A stretch of 64,000 bases of DNA from positions 218,532 through 282,531 of the forward strand of contig JAJQZP010000041.1 of assembly GCA_025403435.1 (NCBI GenBank). The letters run 5' to 3'. Positions 37,834 to 49,199 of the stretch are shown piece by piece. Position numbers and translations under genes: made by a program. The notes beneath the pieces were generated by a model. It had not been told where the DNA came from. It did no database searches and was given only the letters and a program-made list of their open reading frames with translations. This DNA is from Artocarpus heterophyllus (Eukaryota > Streptophyta > Magnoliopsida > Rosales > Moraceae). Positions within the stretch are counted from its first letter, which is position 1. Every line of letters begins with the position of its first letter.

Positions 37834-38320
37834 GCTCAAGCCATTGCATGGAGGCCCATTGAGGGAATTGCATGTGACATCCCGACCCACAAATGCGTGA
37901 TTCAAGCTCTAGAAGGGATCGAGTAACTTCCATTTCAGTTACTTTCCTGTTTTGAGGCGACACATGGCGAGAAGAATCAGCTTATGACCTTTTAATGTCT
38001 AGTTTCCTTTTTTTTTCGTTTGTTTATTTCTATTATTGTAAAGTTTTTAAGCCATTAAGGACACTTACCTTATTTGCTTTAGATTAGGTGATTTGGTAAT
38101 TGATTTGCCCGAAATTCCATGGGGAATTAGGAGCTGAAAATTGGCATAGGAACCCCTATATATTGTAACGAATTTCATTCAATGGAATACAAGTATTAAC
38201 ACAATTTGTGGTTTTAATTCTCTTTGGTTCCTAAACGAACTATTCAAACTTATCAAAAATTTCCATGGCGTTCATAGACTTATCAATCAGTCCATCCATA
38301 GCTGATTGTGGCGTCCACAC
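37695..38320 (+). repeat. 3' LTR of CRM-like element, first part
   Basis: These are the first 626 bases of the 801-bp LTR, interrupted at the CACAC target site of the nested gypsy element. The remainder is at 49025-49199. Its 5' portion encodes the end of pol. Confidence 0.93.
38316..38320. other. target-site duplication of nested gypsy element (left)
   Basis: CACAC here is repeated at 49020-49024. Joining the flanks restores the CRM-like LTR word gcgtcCACACataccaag (5' LTR copy: gcgtcctcacataccaag). Confidence 0.92.
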
Positions 38321-38667
38321 TGTAACGCCCCTTAATTCGGACGTCACAGATATCGTTACATACTTATATTCATACATGCTTAAATAATTAAACACATAGA
38401 TAATATCAACTCAATCGTACTATAGATTTTAAAAATACTTAAACTTACATTACCAGGATCCATTCATATAAATTTTTTATTTTAAACTTACATTGTTTCG
38501 AAAAACATAGTTTAATGTTATTTCATAACATAATTTATTCGTTTATACTTAATTTATTCAAGAACTTATTTAATAATAATTGATAATCAAATAGTAAAAT
38601 CAAGATTTATTAAAATCTCACATTAAATCACTTTGATCAACATATCTTTGAATTCCTCTTATTCCCA

Positions 38668-38870
38668 CAGTTCGGCAGGCCGAACTTGGGACTTCGGCAA
38701 GCCGAACAACATCGGCAAGCCGGAGCGTCTTCCATCGGCAGGCCGGCAGAAGCTTTGTAATTCGGACCAAAAATTCATCCAGGTTCGGCAGGTCGAAAAA
38801 TGGATCGGTCGGCCGATCTTCTGGTCTTCGGCAGGCCGGACACGGAGTTCGGCAAGCCGTCCGAGACCAA
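38668..38870 (-). repeat. TCGGCAGGCCGA motif cluster, 3' end of nested gypsy LTR
   Basis: About nine copies or variants in 200 bases on the plus strand include GTTCGGCAGGCCGAA, TTCGGCAAGCCGAA, ATCGGCAAGCCGG, ATCGGCAGGCCGG, GGTCGGCCGATC and TTCGGCAGGCCGG. The duplicate LTR has the same cluster at 46456-46660 with one substitution (ggtcg/ggccg). Confidence 0.85.
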
Positions 38871-40898
38871 ATCTACTTTGGTAAAAAATTTAAAACGTTC
38901 TAACTTTATGTAAAATATAGCGAAAGTTCATATTCATAAAATTGATAAAATAACTTATAAAACCATAATATATGTGTTCTTAAAAACCCAACATAAAATA
39001 TGTTCAAAATATATAATTTTATTGAATCATAAATTCATTTCTTCTTGGCGTGCTTCCGGTTACAATTCATCGTTCATGTTGCTCACACGCCGTTCCATGT
39101 CCTCCACCTATTCCAAGACTCTCTTACCCTTATCTGCAACATGACATATAAAACATGAATAAGCTAATGCTTAGTAAGTACATAAAATTCTCACAATTTA
39201 AAACATTTCATAAACATCATCATCATCATTATCATCATAAAAGTGCCTTAAGCACAATTTCATGGAAACATATCTTTCATAATATTGACCATTTTAAAAT
39301 TTATATATATATATATATATTTTTTTATTATTATTCTTAAGGGCCCAAGTGTTGCACCATAAACATCATCATTGGCGCGCCGTCATGAGAGGAGAAGGGT
39401 AGCTAATCCCTAACCATACATGACATCATAACATATCATTTCATAACATTGGGTGTGCAACACTTATTAGGTGATACATAAATACATAATGTTCATACTT
39501 TGAAACATACCATAATCATCATACATGCGTAACTTTGAATCATGAAAAACTTTTTATAAGAAATCCTTTAAGAAAAATCATCATAAAAATCCTTGTAAAC
39601 ATATCATTAAATCCTTGTAAAACGTTTCATGTTGCAGGTGAGAATGTACTTACTTGATCGATAGCTTACTTAACCTTAATATTGCACTTGGTGACGACAC
39701 CGCGGTCTCGTTGTGCTTGCTTCCTTAAGTGTCCATGCCATATATCCATTTTAAGGTGCAATAAAAAAAATCAATACTTATCATAAAATATCCATACACT
39801 CATCTCATATTTTAAATATTATTTTTTTATTATCATAAAATCTTTTAAACATACATAACATTTTATGATCAAACAATCCAAAAATAACATTTATTAAAAC
39901 ATTTCATAATCATAAAATACATTCATCTTACATACTCATACATAAGCATAATTAACAACTTTTCACGAAAACATCACTCTTTACCTAAAGAATAATCATT
40001 ACATTTTTCATACCTTCAAAATTAAACAGTAACATTTTACTGTGAGGGGTAGAAGACAGAAATATTCATTTTTCATAAAACATTAAAATGACATAAAACG
40101 TAAGGAGACATCACACATAACAAAATACAATACCTAAAGAAGACATTGTAGACGAAATTTGAAGAGGAGAACATCTTTTTACATTTACCAAAAAAAAACT
40201 GAATTCATACCTTGAAGTTTCTTCTCGAAATTCTTGAATTCGATCAACGAAACAAGACTTCTCTCTCTTTTTTTTTTTTTTATAATCAGAAAATTTTCGT
40301 GGAAGAGAAAAAGAAATTTTGTGAGGAAGGGAAGAGGAAGAGAAGTGAAAGAATGTCTCAGAAATTTTTGAGAAGCAAAACGTGTGAAGGAGAGAAAATA
40401 ATGAAAAAGGAAACGTTAAAATTTTTAACGCAATAAACACCATTGATGGGAATTCAATTCCCTTCATTAAGTCAGAAAAATTCTGACTGTTGGAGGCGTG
40501 ACTTGGGGCGTGAGAGGAGGAAGAGAAATAATGAAGGAACGTCTCAGAACCGAGACAAATTATTTGAGGAAAGAGCGTAATAAAAATTTTTAACGTAATG
40601 TGTATAATAAAGAGTCATTACTCTTCATTAAGTCAGAAATATTCTGACTATGAAGAAGGTGATTGGCGTGGGAAAAGGAGAAGAATAGAAAAGGAAGGTC
40701 AAACATCATCAATCTTACCTTAACTTACCTTCTAAAAATAGGAAACCTCTTAATATAATACAAATCTAATCCTTTAATTTCCTTAACTGATAAAAACATT
40801 CCATTATTATGCCAATTAATCACATTAATTCACCCAATTAACGTAATTAACTCAGTCATAATTCTGGAGAGATTTCTGCTGACTGTTTGTCAGCCTTG

Positions 40899-40982
40899 TT
40901 CGGCCTGCCGATTTTCCCTCTTCGGCCTGCCGATTTTCCCTCTTCGGCCTGCCGATTTTCCTTCTTCGGCCTGCCGATCTGT
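40899..40982 (-). repeat. 22-bp tandem repeat of the TCGGCCTGCCGA motif, 5' end of nested gypsy LTR
   Basis: TTCGGCCTGCCGATTTTCC with a 2-3 base spacer repeats almost four times in direct tandem (period 22). The other LTR copy is at about 48686-48769. It shows the motif multiplying as a unit. Confidence 0.88.
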
Positions 40983-41232
40983 CATTAAATGCCATAACAT
41001 AAAACATTCACACATCATTGCATCATAAATTAAATAATCATATATTTATAATTTCTCATGAACACTAGAGCACAACGATTCCATGCGGTCGTCACCTGTC
41101 ACAAATCTTGACATAAAAAGTTAGTAACATGCACATCACATATCATATCATATAACGTTATTTATTAAATACATTCCTTAATAGCGTTACTAACTTAACG
41201 TGGTCCGTTACATAAAATAGGCGGGTGTTACA

Positions 41233-41246
41233 ATTCTCCCCACCTT
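41233..41246 (-). other. polypurine tract of nested gypsy element
   Basis: On the minus strand AAGGTGGGGAGAAT immediately precedes the 3' LTR start. It is identical to the tract of the decayed relative at 3190-3203. Confidence 0.9.
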
Positions 41247-41268
41247 ATAAAAGTTTCGTCCTCGAAAC

Positions 41269-44200
41269 TTAGAACAAATGTGGATACAAAACTTTCATGT
41301 CATCTTCACGTTCCCATGTAGCTTCTTCAACTTGCTGATTTCGCCATAACACCTTGACCAATGGAATTTCTTTATTCCTCAAAGTCCTAGTTTTTCGATC
41401 GAGTATCTTCATTGGCTTTTCTTCGTAACTTAGGTCTTCTCGTATCTCGATCACTTGTGGCTCAATCACATGCGTAGGGTCCGGAACATACTTCTTTAGC
41501 ATGGAGACATGAAATACATTGTGTATTGCGGACATTTCAGATGGCAACTTCAGCTGATAAGCTACTTTGCCTATTTGTTTAACAATTTCATAAGGACCGA
41601 TGAATCTTGGGCTTAACTTGCTTTTCTTCCCAAACCTCATAACCCCTTTCATTGGTGCAACTTTTAAGAACACATATTCGCCTACAGCGAACTCTAAAGG
41701 TCTTCTTCTTTTGTCAGCATAACTCTTTTGACGGCTTTGAGCAGTCTCTATTCTTCTTCTTATCAACTTTATCATCTCAGAAGTTTCATTTACAAAGTCG
41801 GTTCTTTCAGCATCAACACTTTCCATCAACTTCTTTTCACCAGCTTCGTGCCAACATATAGGTGACCTGCATTTCCGTCCATACAATGCTTCATATGGTG
41901 CCATTCCAATTGTCGCCTGAAAGCTGTTGTTGTAAGCAAACTCTGCTAATGGTAACATTTTACACCAGCTGGTCTTAAAATCGAGAGAACATGCCCGTAG
42001 CATATCTTCTAAAATCAAGTTCGTCCTCTCTGTTTGGCCGTCAGTCTGAGGATGAAAAGCTGTACTGAAATGAAGCCTGGTTCCCATTGCATTCTGGACA
42101 CTTTTCCAAAATTTAGATGTGAACCTACCATCACGATCTGAGATAATTGACTTGGGAATCCCATGTAGTCGTACAATCTCCTTAAGATAGAGTTCCGCTA
42201 ATCGTTCCATGGAATAAGTGATCTTGATAGGAATGAAATGCGCCGTCTTCGTTAGCCGATCCACAATTACCCAAATTGCATCATAGCCGTTCGTAGTTCT
42301 GGGTAAGCCGGTAATGAAATCCATTGCTATTTCCTCCCACTTCCATTCCGGTATTTGAATAGACTGTAGTTCACCACCAGGTTTCTGGTGTTCAGCTTTT
42401 ACTTGCTGACATGTCATACATTTCTTCACATACTTTGCAACATCACGTTTCATTCCAAACCACCAAAAATTACCCTTTAGATCATTATACATCTTCGTTG
42501 CACCTGGATGAATAGAATAAGGAGTGTCATGAATTTTTGCCAAGATCCTCTCCCTTAAATTATCAACATTGGGAACACATAAACGATCCTTAAGGTACAG
42601 AGTTTCGTCATCAGCAGTACGAAACTCTTGACATTTTCCCTCTTTTATTTCATGCTTAATCCTTACAAGGCTCACGTCGTCATCTTGCTTACTCCGAATT
42701 TCATCATACATTGTCGGAGCAAGAGAGAGTGCTGATAGTTGACCTGCTATAAGTTCTAAACCGAAGTCTAAAATTTCCTTCCTTAAAGGTGGAGCCATTG
42801 CTTGCATAGACATCAATGTGGCAACTGACTTCCTACTTAAAGCATCAGCTACTCGGTTTGCTTTACCAGGATGATAAAGGATTTCACAGTCATAATCCTT
42901 CACCAACTCTAGCCATCTTCGTTGTCTCATGTTCAGGTCTTTTTGCGTGAAGAAATACTTTAGACTTTGATGATCAGTGAATATCTTGCATTGGACCCCA
43001 TATAAATAGTGTCTCCATATCTTTAATGCAAAGACGACTGCTGCTAACTCTAGGTCATGAGTAGGATAGTTCTTTTCATAATCCTTTAGTTGCCTTGAAG
43101 CATAAGCAATCACCTTTTCATTTTGCATCAATACAGCTCCTAGGCCCATCTTGGATGCATCACTATAGATTACGAACCCATCATTTCCCTCAGGAATTGC
43201 CAACACTGGAGCCGTCGTTAATCTTTTCTTCAACTCTTGAAAACTCTTTTCACATGCATCCGTCCATTCATACTTCCTTCCTTTGCGAGTTAGGTTCGTG
43301 AGTGGAGCTGCTATCTTGGAGAAATCTTCTACAAATCTCCGATAGTAACCTGCTAGACCCAAGAAGCTCCTTATTTCACTTGCATTCATCGGTTGCTTCC
43401 AATTGAGTACAGCTTCTACTTTAGTAGGGTCTACCATTATCCCATCCTTTGAAATGACATGCCCTAGGAATGACACTTTATCAAGCCAAAACTCGCATTT
43501 AGAGAACTTAGCATAAAGCTGGTGTCTCCTTAAAGTCTCCAGCACGATCCTTAAATGCTCCTCATGCTCTTCCTGACTCTTCGAGTAGACGAGAATATCG
43601 TCGATAAATACAACAACAAATTTATCGAGAAAATCCTTGAATACCCTGTTCATTAAATCCATAAAGGCAGCAGGTGCATTCGTCAAACCGAAAGGCATAA
43701 CCATAAATTCATGGTGACCATACCTCGACCTGAACGCAGTCTTGGGGATATCTCCTTCTTTAATCTTCAACTGGTGATATCCTGATCGTAGATCAATTTT
43801 TGAGAACACCGATGCACCCTTGAGCTGATCAAACAAATCATCTATTCGAGGCAACGGATACTTGTTCTTGATTGTCACCTTGTTCAGTTCTCTGTAGTCG
43901 ATGCAGAGTCTCATAGTGCCATCCTTCTTTTTCACAAATAAGACTGGTGCACCCCACGGTGAGTGACTTGGCCTGATAAATCCTTTGTCAAGCAGCTCCT
44001 TTAATTGCGTGTGAAGCTCCTTTAATTCTGCCGGGGCCATTCTGTAAGGAGCTTTAGAGATTGGTTCGGTGCCTGGAGCAAGCTCAATCTCGAATTCAAC
44101 TTCTCTTTCTGGCGGTAGACTCTTTAGATCATCAGGAAACACATCTTCATATTTATGAACAACATGCACATCTTTAATTCTTGTCTTTCCTTCTTGGCTT

Positions 44201-45900
44201 TTGTCTACAACATTTGCCAGATAGCCCATACAGCCACTAGCTAACAGCTTCCTTGCTTTCATTGCCGATAAAAACATGTGGGGTTTCTTCCTGGTCTCGC
44301 CAACATAAACAAATTTCTGATTACCTTCAGGATGGAAGATCACCTTTCGTTTCCGGCATTCGATCGCGGCATTATACTTGCTTAGGAAATCCATCCCAAG
44401 AATCATGTCATAGTCATGCATGTCGATCACAATGAGGTCGACAAAAAGTTCCCTATCAGAAATCCATAGGGGTACTGCACGCAAACAATGCGTGGATAAT
44501 ATCACTTCCCCGGAGGGTAGTGTCGTAGTGAATCCCTGTCTCATTGGCTCTAAACGAACCCCTAACTTCCTAGCATGTGACATAGACACAAAAGAATGCG
44601 TGGCACCCGTATCAAAAAGAACATAAACATCATTACATAAGCTTGTTATCTGACCTGTGACCACATTGGAGGTTTCTGCAGCCACTTGTTCCTTTGTCAT
44701 GGTATAGATTCGGGCATTCGTTGGTGGGGCTTCAAGTCTCCCTTGACTGATTAGTGGCCCATCAAGGGAGGCTTGCATCTGATGCAGCTGGGCCTGAGGA
44801 GTAGGTCTCTGTGGGGCATTGGCATTTATCAATTTGGGGCAATTCTTTACGAAATGATCTTCACGCCCACATATGAAACATTGGTTCGTTCCCAGTCGAC
44901 ATTCCCCCGGATGCTTCTTTCCACATTTGGCACATGGTTGGAATCGCCTGTCATTGTTGTTGCGCTGACCATCATTGTGCCTTTTGTTGTCTTGGCCCTG
45001 CTGTTGTTGAGGATTGCCCTTCCTCTTATTGTTTCTCCAGTTTTGACTGTTGTTGTTGCTGTTGTTGTTGTTCCTATGGAAAGGACGGTTCTGGCTATTA
45101 GCATTGTTGGCTTGCTGGTTGGGCTGAGGCTGATTCCTTCTTAACTTTGACAAATGGAACTCAGCACGTTGGGCCCTCATAACAACCTGCTCTTGGGTCC
45201 TTGGCGGACTTGCCCCATCAACAATTGCAGCAATGTCTGGTCTAAGGGCTCTTATCAACCTTCTGACCCTTTCATCTTCATTCATAACCATCCCTGGACA
45301 CAGACGAGCAAGTTGATCAAACTTTGTCACCACATCAGTGACTGTCATATCCCCCTGACGTAAGCTTTCGAACTCCTCATAATGTTTCCTCGTAACATTC
45401 ATGTGGAAGAACTTCATGTTGAACTCGTGAACAAAGTCAGCCCATGACATTTCTTCAACACTTCTGCTCTGTTCGATGCCATCCCACCATATCCTGGCCT
45501 CCATAGTAAGGCAGTACGAGGCACAGAGGACCTTTTCATTATCCGTGAAATCCATGAGTCGTAAGGTAGCCTCAATTGTCTTTAACCATCCTTGAGCGAC
45601 TAGCGGGTCCTTAGAACCCTCAAAGTCAGCTGGCTTAACTCTCTTCCATCTGACCAAAAGAGGTTCCTGATAGGCTGCTCTTGGTTCAGCAGCAGGAGCT
45701 GGGACTTCATTTACTTGTACTTGTGGCTGCGGAGGAGGAGGAGGCACATCATTGCCTGGTTGTTCACCATTCTGGCTGTTGGCCCTTAATGCAGCTATTT
45801 CCCGCCGTTGATCCTCCAACTGCCTTTGTAGTTCAGCGATCATCGTCATAAGTCTCTCGTTAGACTGGGTGCGGGTCTGCATTCTTCTATAGCCGTCCAT
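41269..45900 (-). CDS. intact gag-pol polyprotein with chromodomain (1543 aa)
   Basis: A single uninterrupted frame from [10 protein letters not shown]. Approximate domains by residue: coiled N-terminal segment (~16-42), Pro-rich linker (~50-75), retrotransposon gag domain (~95-200), Asn/Gln-rich basic linker (~255-320), CCHC knuckle [14 protein letters not shown] (~341-354), aspartic protease DTGATHSF (~430), RT with [12 protein letters not shown] and FIDDILVYS (~600-780; catalytic DD near 767), RNase H ([10 protein letters not shown] near 913), integrase HHCC finger (~1130-1165), DDE core ([24 protein letters not shown]; ~1195-1290) and chromodomain tail ([15 protein letters not shown], ~1515-1543). 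Length and order fit a Tekay/Del chromovirus. The chromodomain is known in this clade to steer integration to heterochromatin. Start choice: first ATG, 208 bases from the LTR. Confidence 0.96.
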   Translation of the reverse strand: MDGYRRMQTRTQSNERLMTMIAELQRQLEDQRREIAALRANSQNGEQPGNDVPPPPPQPQVQVNEVPAPAAEPRAAYQEPLLVRWKRVKPADFEGSKDPLVAQGWLKTIEATLRLMDFTDNEKVLCASYCLTMEARIWWDGIEQSRSVEEMSWADFVHEFNMKFFHMNVTRKHYEEFESLRQGDMTVTDVVTKFDQLARLCPGMVMNEDERVRRLIRALRPDIAAIVDGASPPRTQEQVVMRAQRAEFHLSKLRRNQPQPNQQANNANSQNRPFHRNNNNSNNNSQNWRNNKRKGNPQQQQGQDNKRHNDGQRNNNDRRFQPCAKCGKKHPGECRLGTNQCFICGREDHFVKNCPKLINANAPQRPTPQAQLHQMQASLDGPLISQGRLEAPPTNARIYTMTKEQVAAETSNVVTGQITSLCNDVYVLFDTGATHSFVSMSHARKLGVRLEPMRQGFTTTLPSGEVILSTHCLRAVPLWISDRELFVDLIVIDMHDYDMILGMDFLSKYNAAIECRKRKVIFHPEGNQKFVYVGETRKKPHMFLSAMKARKLLASGCMGYLANVVDKSQEGKTRIKDVHVVHKYEDVFPDDLKSLPPEREVEFEIELAPGTEPISKAPYRMAPAELKELHTQLKELLDKGFIRPSHSPWGAPVLFVKKKDGTMRLCIDYRELNKVTIKNKYPLPRIDDLFDQLKGASVFSKIDLRSGYHQLKIKEGDIPKTAFRSRYGHHEFMVMPFGLTNAPAAFMDLMNRVFKDFLDKFVVVFIDDILVYSKSQEEHEEHLRIVLETLRRHQLYAKFSKCEFWLDKVSFLGHVISKDGIMVDPTKVEAVLNWKQPMNASEIRSFLGLAGYYRRFVEDFSKIAAPLTNLTRKGRKYEWTDACEKSFQELKKRLTTAPVLAIPEGNDGFVIYSDASKMGLGAVLMQNEKVIAYASRQLKDYEKNYPTHDLELAAVVFALKIWRHYLYGVQCKIFTDHQSLKYFFTQKDLNMRQRRWLELVKDYDCEILYHPGKANRVADALSRKSVATLMSMQAMAPPLRKEILDFGLELIAGQLSALSLAPTMYDEIRSKQDDDVSLVRIKHEIKEGKCQEFRTADDETLYLKDRLCVPNVDNLRERILAKIHDTPYSIHPGATKMYNDLKGNFWWFGMKRDVAKYVKKCMTCQQVKAEHQKPGGELQSIQIPEWKWEEIAMDFITGLPRTTNGYDAIWVIVDRLTKTAHFIPIKITYSMERLAELYLKEIVRLHGIPKSIISDRDGRFTSKFWKSVQNAMGTRLHFSTAFHPQTDGQTERTNLILEDMLRACSLDFKTSWCKMLPLAEFAYNNSFQATIGMAPYEALYGRKCRSPICWHEAGEKKLMESVDAERTDFVNETSEMIKLIRRRIETAQSRQKSYADKRRRPLEFAVGEYVFLKVAPMKGVMRFGKKSKLSPRFIGPYEIVKQIGKVAYQLKLPSEMSAIHNVFHVSMLKKYVPDPTHVIEPQVIEIREDLSYEEKPMKILDRKTRTLRNKEIPLVKVLWRNQQVEEATWEREDDMKVLYPHLF

Positions 45901-46090
45901 CGTAAATTTCCTAAGATAATAAGGACTTAAAATTCATCTTCTATTTATGAGACAGGTTTTCATTACTATGTCTTTAATCATTAAACATTCAAACCTTAAT
46001 CTTATTATCATACTTGCATCAGTACATCTAACAAACTTACTTGGAGGACTTGGATTGACGTGTGGCGATATGAATTGTAATCGAAAGATT

Positions 46091-46103
46091 TTCTCTGATA
46101 CCA
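46091..46103 (-). other. primer-binding site of nested gypsy element
   Basis: On the minus strand TGGTATCAGAGAA begins five bases inside the 5' LTR end, complementary to initiator Met tRNA. Confidence 0.88.
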
Positions 46104-46108
46104 AATCA

Positions 46109-49019
46109 TGTAACGCCCCTTAATTCGGACGTCACAGATATCGTTACATACTTATATTCATACATGCTTAAATAATTAAACACATAGATAATATCAACTC
46201 AATCGTACTATAGATTTTAAAATACTTAAACTTACATTACCAGGATCCATTCATATAAATTTTTTATTTTAAACTTACATTGTTTCGAAAAACATAGTTT
46301 AATGTTATTTCATAACATAATTTATTCGTTTATACTTAATTTATTCAAGAACTTATTTAATAATAATTGATAATCAAATAGTAAAATCAAGATTTATTAA
46401 AATCTCACATTAAATCACTTTGATCAACATATCTTTGAATTCCTCTTATTCCCACAGTTCGGCAGGCCGAACTTGGGACTTCGGCAAGCCGAACAACATC
46501 GGCAAGCCGGAGCGTCTTCCATCGGCAGGCCGGCAGAAGCTTTGTAATTCGGACCAAAAATTCATCCAGGTTCGGCAGGCCGAAAAATGGATCGGTCGGC
46601 CGATCTTCTGGTCTTCGGCAGGCCGGACACGGAGTTCGGCAAGCCGTCCGAGACCAAATCTACTTTGGTAAAAAATTTAAAACGTTCTAACTTTATGTAA
46701 AATATAGCGAAAGTTCATATTCATAAAATTGATAAAATAACTTATAAAACCATAATATATGTGTTCTTAAAAACCCAACATAAAATATGTTCAAAATATA
46801 TAATTTTATTGAATCATAAATTCATTTCTTCTTGGCGTGCTTCCGGTTACAATTCATCGTTCATGTTGCTCACACGCCGTTCCATGTCCTCCACCTATTC
46901 CAAGACTCTCTTACCCTTATCTGCAACATGACATATAAAACATGAATAAGCTAATGCTTAGTAAGTACATAAAATTCTCACAATTTAAAACATTTCATAA
47001 ACATCATCATCATCATTATCATCATAAAAGTGCCTTAAGCACAATTTCATGGAAACATATCTTTCATAATATTGACCATTTTAAAATTTATATATATATA
47101 TATATATTTTTTTATTATTATTCTTAAGGGCCCAAGTGTTGCACCATAAACATCATCATTGGCGCGCCGTCATGAGAGGAGAAGGGTAGCTAATCCCTAA
47201 CCATACATGACATCATAACATATCATTTCATAACATTGGGTGTGCAACACTTATTAGGTGATACATAAATACATAATGTTCATACTTTGAAACATACCAT
47301 AATCATCATACATGCGTAACTTTGAATCATGAAAAACTTTTTATAAGAAATCCTTTAAGAAAAATCATCATAAAAATCCTTGTAAACATATCATTAAATC
47401 CTTGTAAAACGTGTCATGTTGCAGGTGAGAATGTACTTACTTGATCGATAGCTTACTTAACCTTAATATTGCACTTGGTGACGACACCGCGGTCTCGTTG
47501 TGCTTGCTTCCTTAAGTGTCCATGCCATATATCCATTTTAAGGTGCAATAAAAAAAATCAATACTTATCATAAAATATCCATACACTCATCTCATATTTT
47601 AAATATTATTTTTTTATTATCATAAAATCTTTTAAACATACATAACATTTTATGATCAAACAATCCAAAAATAACATTTATTAAAACATTTCATAATCAT
47701 AAAATACATTCATCTTACATACTCATACATAAGCATAATTAACAACTTTTCACGAAAACATCACTCTTTACCTAAAGAATAATCATTACATTTTTCATAC
47801 CTTCAAAATTAAACAGTAACATTTTACTGTGAGGGGTAGAAGACAGAAATATTCATTTTTCATAAAACATTAAAATGACATAAAACGTGAGGAGACATCA
47901 CACATAACAAAATACAATACCTAAAGAAGACATTGTAGACGAAATTTGAAGAGGAGAACATCTTTTTACATTTACCAAAAAAAAACTGAATTCATACCTT
48001 GAAGTTTCTTCTCGAAATTCTTGAATTCGATCAACGAAACAAGACTTCTCTCTCTTTTTTTTTTTTTTATAATCAGAAAATTTTCGTGGAAGAGAAAAAG
48101 AAATTTTGTGAGGAAGGGAAGAGGAAGAGAAGTGAAAGAATGTCTCAGAAATTTTTGAGAAGCAAAACGTGTGAAGGAGAGAAAATAATGAAAAAGGAAA
48201 CGTTAAAATTTTTAACGCAATAAACACCATTGATGGGAATTCAATTCCCTTCATTAAGTCAGAAAAATTCTGACTGTTGGAGGCGTGACTTGGGGCGTGA
48301 GAGGAGGAAGAGAAATAATGAAGGAACGTCTCAGAACCGAGACAAATTATTTGAGGAAAGAGCGTAATAAAAATTTTTAACGTAATGTGTATAATAAAGA
48401 GTCATTACTCTTCATTAAGTCAGAAATATTCTGACTATGAAGAAGGTGATTGGCGTGGGAAAAGGAGAAGAATAGAAAAGGAAGGTCAAACATCATCAAT
48501 CTTACCTTAACTTACCTTCTAAAAATAGGAAACCTCTTAATATAATACAAATCTAATCCTTTAATTTCCTTAACTGATAAAAACATTCCATTATTATGCC
48601 AATTAATCACATTAATTCACCCAATTAACGTAATTAACTCAGTCATAATTCTGGAGAGATTTCTGCTGACTGTTTGTCAGCCTTGTTCGGCCTGCCGATT
48701 TTCCCTCTTCGGCCTGCCGATTTTCCCTCTTCGGCCTGCCGATTTTCCTTCTTCGGCCTGCCGATCTGTCATTAAATGCCATAACATAAAACATTCACAC
48801 ATCATTGCATCATAAATTAAATAATCATATATTTATAATTTCTCATGAACACTAGAGCACAACGATTCCATGCGGTCGTCACCTGTCACAAATCTTGACA
48901 TAAAAAGTTAGTAACATGCACATCACATATCATATCATATAACGTTATTTATTAAATACATTCCTTAATAGCGTTACTAACTTAACGTGGTCCGTTACAT
49001 AAAATAGGCGGGTGTTACA
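46109..49019 (-). repeat. 5' LTR of nested gypsy element (2911 bp)
   Basis: It is almost identical to 38321-41232 and contains the same motif clusters (46456-46660 and about 48686-48769), AT microsatellite and paired palindromes. It is followed at 49020 by TSD CACAC. Confidence 0.93.
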
Positions 49020-49199
49020 CACACATACCAAGACTTATCAGTCAGTCCATCCATAGCTGATTGTGGCGTCCTCACATACCAAGGTTCGTGCTTCTTGTTG
49101 GGCATCGGGTCACGGTTCCATCCAAAACCAGTTAGAAATTTTGATCTTGGAAACCAATCTTGGTTAGGGTCGCGTCAGCTCCTGGCGTGGTTCGTATCA
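49020..49199 (+). repeat. 3' LTR of CRM-like element, last part
   Basis: After the CACAC duplication (49020-49024), the remaining 175 bases complete the 801-bp LTR to GGTTCGTATCA at 49199. TSD GTGGG follows at 49200-49204. Confidence 0.93.

Larger units (their letters stand above)
38321..41232 (-). repeat. 3' LTR of nested gypsy element (2912 bp)
   Basis: It is AT-rich with GC-rich motif clusters at each end (38668-38870 and 40899-40982), an AT microsatellite at about 39301-39320, a (cat)n stretch near 39217 and a polypyrimidine run near 40257-40281. The 118-codon open frame at 40111-40467 (minus) reads through low-complexity pyrimidine/purine tracts and recurs in the other LTR. I do not call it a gene. 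Confidence 0.92.
38321..49019 (-). mobile_element. Tekay/Del-like Ty3/gypsy element, complete and probably young
   Basis: On the minus strand: 5' LTR 46109-49019 (2911 bp), primer site, 208-base leader, uninterrupted gag-pol 45900-41269, polypurine tract, 3' LTR 38321-41232 (2912 bp). By eye the two LTRs differ at only about four places (for example an A-run indel near 38428, ggtcg/ggccg near 38789, cgttt/cgtgt near 39622, cgtaa/cgtga near 40100), which implies a very recent insertion. Ends are TGTAACACCC...GGGGCGTTACA with TSD CACAC. It carries everything an autonomous element needs. Whether it is expressed cannot be seen. Confidence 0.95.
31726..49199 (+). mobile_element. CRM-like Ty3/gypsy chromovirus, full length, interrupted by a nested gypsy element
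   Basis: The element has LTRs of exactly 801 bp (31726-32526; 37695-38320 plus 49025-49199), a primer site, a gag-pol reading region and a polypurine tract AAGAGGAGGGGAA before the 3' LTR. The gag (MKTPSFQGKSNPEAYLEWEKK, WWDQL) and the pol C-terminus that runs into the 3' LTR without a classic chromodomain resemble the CRM clade of plant chromoviruses. That assignment is from recall of the family, not a search. By eye the LTRs differ at about 19 positions (2-2.5%). The TSD is GTGGG. Confidence 0.9.

Noticed and set aside
40111..40467. 118-codon minus-strand frame in the gypsy LTR, repeated at 47898-48254
   Set aside because: It reads through polypyrimidine and AT-rich LTR sequence, has no domain, and is identical only because the LTRs are identical.
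44773..45144. Plus-strand frame rich in Val/Leu inside the gypsy gag region
   Set aside because: It is the antisense shadow of the Asn/Gln-rich gag linker of the intact gag-pol.
31726..49199. Calling this region a centromere
   Set aside because: A CRM-like element and a satellite are suggestive, but CRM members also occur elsewhere and no CENH3 evidence can be read from sequence.
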